Origin: Clostridiales bacterium UBA2432
Lineage (GTDB): Bacteria; Bacillota; Clostridia; Lachnospirales; Vallitaleaceae
Length of the DNA stretch: 47,004 nucleotides
Reading direction: 5' to 3'
Assembly: GCA_002342805.1 (NCBI GenBank)
Contig: DDQW01000031.1
Coordinates: 74,232 to 121,235 of the forward strand
In this document: piece after piece, positions 18,990 through 25,397 of the stretch
How the letters are laid out: the number at the start of each line of letters is the position of its first letter
Position numbering within the stretch: the stretch's first letter is position 1
The notes under the pieces: model-generated
The model's input: the letters and a program-made list of their open reading frames with translations, nothing else
What the model was told of the DNA's origin: nothing
The model's database searches: none
Made by a program: the position numbers and the translations under genes

Positions 18990-19715
18990 ATGCGAAGACT
19001 TTTATTTTTTATTTTTATTTCTATTTATTATTTGCTTGGATTGCCTTTATTACTCATAACCTACATCATCGGCACCGTAAATATGCCTCTACGTCGAACG
19101 ATTGCCTACCATTATAATCGAATGACCGGATGGATAATATTCACTGTTGCCGGAGCAAAATTTATAACAAAAGGTTTGGAAAATATACCAAAAGATTCGA
19201 ATGCTGTTTTTGTAAGCAACCATAAAAGCATGTTAGATATTCCTGCCATCATGCGCTTTTCAAAACGTCCGATTAACTTTATCGGGAAAAAGAGCATCAT
19301 GAAATGGCCGTTTATCGGTTGGTGGATGGCGGCCATGGACGGACTCTTCTTAGACAGAACCAGTCCACGCCAAGGATTAAAAACAATATTAACAGCTATT
19401 GAACGAATCAAAGACGGAGAATCCTTTGCTATTTTCCCAGAAGGTACACGGAGTCAATCCGAAGAATTTCTCCCATTTAAACAAGGCAGCCTAAAGCTAG
19501 CTTCAAAAAGCGGTGCTGTCATTGTCCCCATCGCAATACGCGGAACCGTTGATGTCTTCGAAAACAACGGTTTAAACCTTAAGCCGGCAACCGTTTATTT
19601 TAGCGTAGGCGAACCTATTGATTTATCAACATTGTCTAAGGAAGATCAACAAAAAAGTGCAAGCTATGTCAGTGAGATTATTCAAAAAATGTATGTTGAT
19701 TCCCTTAGCAATTAA
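18990..19715 (+). CDS. plsC: 1-acyl-sn-glycerol-3-phosphate acyltransferase
   Basis: The 241-residue membrane-associated enzyme acylates lysophosphatidate to phosphatidate in phospholipid synthesis. The catalytic HX4D box is H78–D83 (SNHKSMLD) and the substrate-binding block is FPEGTRS (149-155); VPIAIRGT follows as usual. A hydrophobic N-terminal segment (about 4-28) anchors it. AAGAAGGTGA lies before the ATG. It has its own predicted promoter and is followed 42 bases later by a small membrane protein. Confidence 0.94.
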   Translation: MRRLLFFIFISIYYLLGLPLLLITYIIGTVNMPLRRTIAYHYNRMTGWIIFTVAGAKFITKGLENIPKDSNAVFVSNHKSMLDIPAIMRFSKRPINFIGKKSIMKWPFIGWWMAAMDGLFLDRTSPRQGLKTILTAIERIKDGESFAIFPEGTRSQSEEFLPFKQGSLKLASKSGAVIVPIAIRGTVDVFENNGLNLKPATVYFSVGEPIDLSTLSKEDQQKSASYVSEIIQKMYVDSLSN

Positions 19716-19757
19716 TGATAGAATAAATTAAATTATTTACAACAGGAGGTAGCAACC

Positions 19758-20225
19758 ATGGAATGGTGGCAAATACTACTAATAGTCGTTGCAGTACTCG
19801 CGATTGTACTCGGTGTTTTATATGTTTTAGGAAACCGACTACAAAAGAAAGCAGACTCTCAACAAGGACTTATTGATGCATCGAAACAAACTGTTTCTAT
19901 ACTCGTTATTGATAAAAAGAAGCAAAAATTAAAAGATTCAAACTTACCAAAAATGGTACAAGATCAAATTCCCGTTTATCTAAAATGGCGAAAAATGCCT
20001 TTAGTTAAGGCAAAAATCGGACCAAAAATCACAACACTAATGTGTGACGAACGCGTCTTCAAAGATCTTCCGGTAAAAAAAATGATTAAAGTCGACCTTG
20101 CCGGTATGTACATTGTTGGCATCAAATCACTTCCAAAAGTAAAAAAATCAACAAACGCTCAACCAGTAAAACAAGGATTTATGGATAAGGTGAAGGCGAA
20201 AGCAGGAAGTCTCAGAAAAAAATAA
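19758..20225 (+). CDS. Small single-pass membrane protein, function unknown
   Basis: I do not recognise the family. The 155-residue protein has one N-terminal membrane helix (about 4-26, ILLIVVAVLAIVLGVLYVL) and a long, strongly basic cytoplasmic part rich in lysine (KKKQKLKD, KWRKMPLVKAKIGPK, ending KVKAKAGSLRKK). The central ITTLMCDERVFKDLPVKKMIKVDLAGMYIVGIK looks like a folded beta-rich core. AGGAGG lies 9 bases before the ATG. It follows plsC by 42 bases and may share its message, which suggests, without proving, an envelope role. Transcription ends in the hairpin at 20251-20380. Confidence 0.75.
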   Translation: MEWWQILLIVVAVLAIVLGVLYVLGNRLQKKADSQQGLIDASKQTVSILVIDKKKQKLKDSNLPKMVQDQIPVYLKWRKMPLVKAKIGPKITTLMCDERVFKDLPVKKMIKVDLAGMYIVGIKSLPKVKKSTNAQPVKQGFMDKVKAKAGSLRKK

Positions 20226-20250
20226 AGTTATCGTCGGACTATCAAAAATC

Positions 20251-20380
20251 AGGTGCATCAAGCAGTGGGAGCGCCGGTCCTAATACGATTAGAAAAAAGG
20301 TCCCAAATCAATGTATTGATTCGGGACCTTTTCTACTAATCTGCATCAGGACCGTAATACCCATGTTGCTTGATGCACCT
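20251..20380. repeat. 130-bp terminator-cored palindrome, copy 1
   Basis: The outer arms 20251-20264 and 20367-20380 are perfectly complementary over 14 bases (AGGTGCATCAAGCA). Pairing resumes inward through CGGTCCT near 20275-20281 against AGGACCG near 20348-20354 and GATTAG near 20287-20292 against CTAATC at 20337-20342, ending in the central terminator. It starts 25 bases after the preceding stop codon. It shares the ordered blocks TGGGA, GGTCCT, ATTAG, poly-A and GTCC with the left arm of the larger element at 20514-20735, so the two belong to one family. Confidence 0.75.
20296..20331 (+). terminator. Bidirectional terminator in copy 1
   Basis: AAAGGTCCC (20296-20304) pairs with GGGACCTTT (20323-20331); inside, after one A·C mismatch, AATCAA pairs with TTGATT around a TGTA loop. 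A-rich and T-rich flanks let it stop transcripts from either side. It serves the membrane-protein gene ending at 20225. Confidence 0.85.
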
Positions 20381-20423
20381 ACTTTTTTCTATCGAAGACA
20401 TACATCATATTTTCTACTTAAAA

Positions 20424-20471
20424 GACTCTATATAGGGAAGATGGGTATGTCGTGCTTCATGGCAACTCGGG
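20424..20471. repeat. Free-standing copy of the left arm of the large palindrome
   Basis: These 48 bases match 20543-20590 with two mismatches, 119 bases downstream in the same orientation. Weaker similarity extends upstream (TACATCA near 20401 against TACATCA at 20520). It has no paired right arm or terminator of its own; it could compete for pairing with the right arm at 20671-20697. Confidence 0.8.
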
Positions 20472-20513
20472 GCGACACTTTATATAGATTATGATATATA
20501 TGTGATAGAAATG

Positions 20514-20735
20514 AATAGCTACATCAAGTATCCTCTTAGAACGACTCTATATAGGGAAGATGGGTATATCGTGCTTCATGGGAACTCGGGTCCTGGCTGA
20601 AATTAGTAAAAAAGTCCTAAATCGTTTTTTGATTTAGGACTTTTTTTCTGATGAAGTTAGGACCCGCACTCCCACAGCACGATATACCCATCTTCCCGTA
20701 TTTAAACGTCATTTTTGATACTTGATGTATCTATT
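20514..20735. repeat. 222-bp terminator-cored palindrome, copy 2
   Basis: Outer arms 20514-20532 and 20717-20735 match at 18 of 19 positions when reverse-complemented. A second perfect block of 22 bases (GGGAAGATG–GGTATATCGTGCT) at 20554-20575 pairs with 20676-20697. GGGTCCT at 20588-20594 pairs with AGGACCC near 20659-20665, and the central terminator completes the fold. The arms differ most between blocks, giving bulges. It begins 21 bases beyond the pyrG stop codon. No open reading frame, terminal direct repeat or transposase is seen. Confidence 0.8.
20612..20642 (-). terminator. Bidirectional terminator in copy 2 (ends pyrG)
   Basis: AAGTCCTAAATC (20612-20623) and GATTTAGGACTT (20631-20642) make a perfect 12-bp stem with a 7-base loop, flanked by A-run 20608-20613 and T-run 20641-20647. 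It faces pyrG on the minus strand but can work in both directions. Confidence 0.88.
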
Positions 20736-20756
20736 CTTTGACAAATTAATTATATG

Positions 20757-22361
20757 CTAATCAGTAGAAAGTGTCGCTCCGATGAAATCTCTAAAAAGCG
20801 GATGTGATCGGTTAGGTCTGGATTTGAATTCCGGATGGAATTGTACACCTACAAACCAAGGATGATCTTCGATTTCAACCATTTCAACAAGGCGTTCGTC
20901 TGGGGAGACTCCTGTGATTTTTAAACCGGCAGTGGTTAATTGTTCTCTAAATTCATTATTATATTCATAACGATGGCGATGGCGTTCATAGATTAATGCT
21001 TCCCCATATGCCTGACTTGCTTTTGAACCTTCGGAGACTTTACATGGATATGCACCTAATCGCATGGTTCCTCCTAGTTCATCGATGTCTTTTTGTTCCG
21101 GCATGATATCAATAACCGGATATCGTGTCTCCGGATTCAATTCTGAGCTATGCGCTCCTTCAAGGCCTAACACGTTACGTGCAAATTCAATAACAACGCA
21201 TTGCATTCCAAGACATATTCCAAAGAATGGTTTCTTGTGTGTCCGAGCATATTTAACAGCTATTATTTTTCCTTCAATTCCGCGATCACCAAATCCACCC
21301 GGAACTAAAATTCCATCGACATCAGCAAACGCTTCATCACTATTTGTATGGTCTAAATGTTCGGAGTTGATCCATTTGATATCAACATTCACTTCATGAT
21401 GAATTCCTGCATGTTTTAATGACTCAACAACAGAAATATACGCATCATGTAACTCAACATATTTTCCGACGAGGGCAATACGGGTCATTTTCTGTCCGAT
21501 TCCTTTTTCTCGCTCAACCATTGCTGTCCATTCGGATAAATCCGGTGTATGATTTTCAAGGTTTAATTTTCGGCATGTAATATCTGCCAAGCCTTCAGCT
21601 TCTAGCATCAATGGAACTTCATATAAGGTTGGGGCATCAAGGTTTTGTATAACGCAATCTTTATCAACATTGCAAAACAAGGCCATTTTCTCAGCCATTT
21701 CTGTGGTCAATTCTTCTTCCGTTCGACACACTAATACATCCGGCTGAATACCAATTGAACGCAACTCTTTAACTGAGTGTTGTGTCGGTTTTGTTTTCAT
21801 TTCTTTTGAAACACGTAAATACGGAATGAGAGTAACATGAATATAAAGTACATTTTCACGTCCGACTTCTGAGGCAACTTGTCGAATGGCTTCTAAGAAA
21901 GGCAAGCTTTCGATATCTCCGACTGTTCCACCGATTTCTGTAAAAACCACATCCGATTGATTGGCTTTTCCCACACGATAAACGCGCTCTTTTATAGTAT
22001 TGGTAATATGTGGTATAACCTGTACGGTTGCACCTAAATATTCCCCTTTACGTTCTTTGTTTAACACAGACCAATATATTTTTCCTGTTGTAATATTACT
22101 ATATTTGGTCAAATTTTCATCAATAAAGCGTTCGTAATGTCCCAGGTCTAAATCTGTTTCTGCACCATCTTCTGTAACAAAAACCTCTCCATGTTGATAT
22201 GGACTCATGGTTCCCGGATCAATGTTAATATAGGGATCAAACTTTTGAATTGTAACTTTATATCCTCTGGCTTTAAGAAGACGCCCTAATGAAGCTGCAG
22301 TAATTCCTTTACCAAGACCGGATACGACACCACCTGTGACAAAAATGTATTTCGTTTGCAT
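20757..22361 (-). CDS. pyrG: CTP synthase
   Basis: The 534-residue enzyme converts UTP to CTP using ATP and glutamine. The synthetase domain opens with FVTGGVVSGLGKGITAASLG and contains DPYINIDPGTMSPYQHGEV. The C-terminal glutaminase has the nucleophile C383 (FFGICLGMQ) and the VQFHPEF histidine-glutamate pair. It is transcribed from its own predicted promoter overlapping the end of ctpA. Unlike many Gram-positive pyrG genes, its short leader shows neither a G-run near the predicted start site nor an attenuator hairpin. Confidence 0.98.
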   Translation of the reverse strand: MQTKYIFVTGGVVSGLGKGITAASLGRLLKARGYKVTIQKFDPYINIDPGTMSPYQHGEVFVTEDGAETDLDLGHYERFIDENLTKYSNITTGKIYWSVLNKERKGEYLGATVQVIPHITNTIKERVYRVGKANQSDVVFTEIGGTVGDIESLPFLEAIRQVASEVGRENVLYIHVTLIPYLRVSKEMKTKPTQHSVKELRSIGIQPDVLVCRTEEELTTEMAEKMALFCNVDKDCVIQNLDAPTLYEVPLMLEAEGLADITCRKLNLENHTPDLSEWTAMVEREKGIGQKMTRIALVGKYVELHDAYISVVESLKHAGIHHEVNVDIKWINSEHLDHTNSDEAFADVDGILVPGGFGDRGIEGKIIAVKYARTHKKPFFGICLGMQCVVIEFARNVLGLEGAHSSELNPETRYPVIDIMPEQKDIDELGGTMRLGAYPCKVSEGSKASQAYGEALIYERHRHRYEYNNEFREQLTTAGLKITGVSPDERLVEMVEIEDHPWFVGVQFHPEFKSRPNRSHPLFRDFIGATLSTD

Positions 22362-22422
22362 ATTTCACCTCTTCATACGTATACAATGACTAAGTTCCTA
22401 TCGATTTTTTCATAACTGTTAT

Positions 22423-22451
22423 ATTTTAGGTGTTTAGGGTAGTCTTGTCAA
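22423..22451 (-). promoter_or_regulatory. Predicted promoter of pyrG
   Basis: On the minus strand TTGACA (22451-22446) and TAAAAT (22428-22423) are separated by 17 bases. The start site would be near 22416, in a sequence with no run of G, and the leader of about 55 bases has no GC-rich hairpin. Confidence 0.6.
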
Positions 22452-22454
22452 GTA

Positions 22455-23828
22455 CTACTTTTTATCTTCCTTGATCCATTCAATCGCACGTTGCATTTGA
22501 AGGTCATTATTTTCTCTTGCTTCTAGATAGGTCACATTTAATGCAGCCTGTGTAGTATAGTCACAGACGCCATAAGAATAAAGGCCAACATCTGCCTGGA
22601 ATTGCTTAACAGCTTCAAAGGTCGCACGTTCATAAGATTCATCTGGCATCTCATCTAAATATCCAAGATAATAGAGTAGTTCTTCTGCGACTTTTACTTG
22701 TTGACTTTGGTCTCCAATATAGAGTCGATCCTCAGGAAGGATATATTCCGGCATATCTACGATAATGTCCGGGACAACACCAACACCGTTGATTTTGTTC
22801 CCATCTCGGGATAAGAATTCTTCCGTTGTCAACTTAACGATTTGACCACTGTTGGTTTGGTAAAAAGCTTGTGCAACCCCTTTTCCAAATGTCGTCTCGC
22901 CAATAACAACACCTGCACCGGATTCTTTAACAGCTGCAGCAAAGATTTCTGTTGCTGATGCGCTATTGCCATTGACTAATAATACAATCTTAACCGAAGG
23001 ATCTTCAAGGTAGCTACGATAGACCTGTGATTCACCGTTTTTGCTTACGAGTGAGGTAATGACCCCTTCAGGAATAAGGAATTTTCCTATATTGACTGCT
23101 GTATCCAAATATCCACCGGTATTATCGCGCATATCAAGAATCACATATTCCAAGCCTTCTTCTCTTTGCAAAATAGCTTGTCGCAGTTGTTCATCCGTTC
23201 CTTCCGAAAAAGAATCCACTCTATATCCTGCGACTTGCTGAATGAATGTTTCATCCATGCTTTCATCCATCGCTCTTAAGTCAATAGCTTCAATTGAAGG
23301 AATCATAATTTGACGACGTTCAATCGTCAAAGAAATTACACGATTGCCACGTTGAAAATCAATATTGACAAATGTTCCTTTAGGACCTTTTATCTTCGAT
23401 ACAACCGCGTCAATATCTTGCCCTAAAACGTCTTCTCCATTGACACGAATAATCTGATCATTCAGCATTACCCCTTCTTCAAGAGCATCTCCACCTTCAA
23501 AAACTTGAGTTATAACGATGGCATCCTCGAGCATTTGAACGCCGACACCAATTCCTACATAATCACTCTGAAGGGTTGATACAAGGTCCATCGCCTCTTC
23601 TTGAGTATAAATACCCGAATAATCATCCAGCTTGCTTTCTATACCGTCTAGCGCGCTCTGATAGAGTTCTTCCTTGGTGACCCCATCTCCTACATATAAT
23701 TCATGTATAAGATTGATGGTTTCTTGGATTTCCATTAAATACTCTTCATCCGTTTTCGCTTGAACTTGATGACTCAGTATCGGCATCATCACAATGATTA
23801 ATAATAAACTTAACATTCTTTTTCCCAT
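22455..23828 (-). CDS. ctpA: Carboxy-terminal processing protease (S41 family)
   Basis: The exported serine protease starts with a signal sequence (MLSLLLIIVMMPILSHQVQA). A PDZ domain (about 85-165, YVGIGVGVQM to GNRVISLTI) binds substrate tails. The S41 core follows, with nucleophile S291 in NGNSASATEI and general base K316 in TTFGKGV, the usual spacing of 25. The last 70 residues look like a peptidoglycan-binding domain (AEELLYYLGYLDEMP to TTQAALN). It sits 25 bases after an SLH-protein gene, so it may trim or mature surface proteins of the same operon; that is inference. Confidence 0.95.
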   Translation of the reverse strand: MGKRMLSLLLIIVMMPILSHQVQAKTDEEYLMEIQETINLIHELYVGDGVTKEELYQSALDGIESKLDDYSGIYTQEEAMDLVSTLQSDYVGIGVGVQMLEDAIVITQVFEGGDALEEGVMLNDQIIRVNGEDVLGQDIDAVVSKIKGPKGTFVNIDFQRGNRVISLTIERRQIMIPSIEAIDLRAMDESMDETFIQQVAGYRVDSFSEGTDEQLRQAILQREEGLEYVILDMRDNTGGYLDTAVNIGKFLIPEGVITSLVSKNGESQVYRSYLEDPSVKIVLLVNGNSASATEIFAAAVKESGAGVVIGETTFGKGVAQAFYQTNSGQIVKLTTEEFLSRDGNKINGVGVVPDIIVDMPEYILPEDRLYIGDQSQQVKVAEELLYYLGYLDEMPDESYERATFEAVKQFQADVGLYSYGVCDYTTQAALNVTYLEARENNDLQMQRAIEWIKEDKK

Positions 23829-23853
23829 GCTCGTCTCCTTTATTCTTTATCTA

Positions 23854-25362
23854 TTAGTAGTCTCTTCCTATATCTTCCCGTAAATAATCAATCAAACGAT
23901 TAATAATTGCAGCTGCTTCTGTTTTTGCAATCCACTGTTTGGGCATTACCCGTCCTGACGCATCGCCTTGGATTATACCTAAGTGATACCCCGCCATAAT
24001 TTCTTTTTTTGCCCATGGTGAAATCTGATCATCATCAACAAAGGGAGTTCGTGGCGCATTGGTTACGCCCAGGCGTTCTAATCCTATAACTCGAATATAG
24101 ATGACAAAAGCCTCTTCACGTGTAATAGGTTTACTGATGTCAAAATTTTCTCCGGTCCCATTAATAAGTTTTGCATCAAAAGCCCCCATAATATATGGGT
24201 ACAAACGATGACTCGGAGGAACATCGCCAAAAATCTGCTGACTTGCTCGATTCACTTCTTCATATTTACTGATATCAATATCCATGGCAAGGCAAAGCGC
24301 TTTTACAAACTCACCCCGTGTCATAGCTTGAAATTGTATGCCTTCTTGAGGCGTTGATGTAAAGATTTCCATACTATACATTTTCTTCACATCCTCTTCC
24401 GCCCAATGGCCTTCCATAAAATCAAGACCTTCCGGTATTGGCAGTTTTTCGATTTGATTTGCTGTCGATAATATAAAGCGTCCAGCTTGCTCTGACGCTT
24501 TTAGTTCAGGGTGATAGGAGTTTATCTGATAGCTCAGCGTTCCTTGACGTTCCATCCGTTGGTTATAGGTTCCACCAAAGCTAATGGGATAGGGCGTCGT
24601 ATTATTATAGTAAATGGTCTTCTTCGCTTCAAGTCTTGGATTCACAGTAATGTCCATATGAAGATCAAGTCCGTCTGTCTGTGAATTGATTGCTACATTC
24701 ATATATTGGGTCTCAATCTTCGACCAAGGTTGCTTATATCCATAGACATCACTGTCGACAACATATTCAATGCGATTGTCATTGTCGTCTAAATAATATA
24801 CTGTATATGAAATTGACGTATTATAATAGGTGATTCCAGGTGTAATATCTTCAATCGTTGTCTTGGAAAAGATAGCCGTATCTTCATCTAAGGTATAGGT
24901 GCCGGCAGGTGTTGCAATCGTCTCTTCCCATGCAACTAGTGTTGAGTCTTTGTTTAACTGACGTTTAAATGTACCTTCACTTAAGCGATATCTTGTTTCC
25001 AGTTCAACTTCTCGTTCAAGGGTCACCCCTTCTGCTTCATTGGTAGCTTCAATCACATAAACTTCTTCTATGATTCCACTTGGGTCTTCGTCCAAATCAA
25101 TATGTTCAATGGTCACTTCAATCGTTCCGGTTACTTCCACCGGTTGTCCTGTCATAAATACAACTTCTTTATACACATAGGTATTTGTTTCTTCCGCATC
25201 TGCAGCAACATATTTTTCAATAAGTTTGGGGAGATAGCTTCCTTCAGATATCCCTCCGAAAAAGCCCATCTCACCTTCTGCTGCATAGACAGGACTATTG
25301 GCAAACAACAAAACTAATCCCAGTATTAACCATCGTCGACTCCATTTGACTACTTTATTCAT
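23854..25362 (-). CDS. Exported protein with three C-terminal SLH domains
   Basis: A signal peptide is evident (WLILGLVLLFANSPVYA, likely cut after AYA). The first 300 residues are beta-rich with no family I recognise, including several TYTLDED- and TISYTVYY-like strands. The last 190 residues are three S-layer-homology repeats starting near FMEGHWAEEDVKKMY, FGDVPPSHRLYPYI and FVDDDQISPWAKKEI, each ending in a (M)TRGE/ITREE/IAKTE box; these anchor proteins to pyruvylated wall polymers. It lies between a second SLH protein (35-base gap) and ctpA (25-base gap) in one operon. The role of the N-terminal part is unknown. Confidence 0.88.
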   Translation of the reverse strand: MNKVVKWSRRWLILGLVLLFANSPVYAAEGEMGFFGGISEGSYLPKLIEKYVAADAEETNTYVYKEVVFMTGQPVEVTGTIEVTIEHIDLDEDPSGIIEEVYVIEATNEAEGVTLEREVELETRYRLSEGTFKRQLNKDSTLVAWEETIATPAGTYTLDEDTAIFSKTTIEDITPGITYYNTSISYTVYYLDDNDNRIEYVVDSDVYGYKQPWSKIETQYMNVAINSQTDGLDLHMDITVNPRLEAKKTIYYNNTTPYPISFGGTYNQRMERQGTLSYQINSYHPELKASEQAGRFILSTANQIEKLPIPEGLDFMEGHWAEEDVKKMYSMEIFTSTPQEGIQFQAMTRGEFVKALCLAMDIDISKYEEVNRASQQIFGDVPPSHRLYPYIMGAFDAKLINGTGENFDISKPITREEAFVIYIRVIGLERLGVTNAPRTPFVDDDQISPWAKKEIMAGYHLGIIQGDASGRVMPKQWIAKTEAAAIINRLIDYLREDIGRDY

Positions 25363-25397
25363 GTTTTCCTCCGTGTTCTTTTCCCACTGTTTATTCC

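Noticed and set aside
20226..20756. CRISPR array
   Set aside because: There are repeats but only two near-identical units with unequal spacing, inverted pairing and no cas genes.
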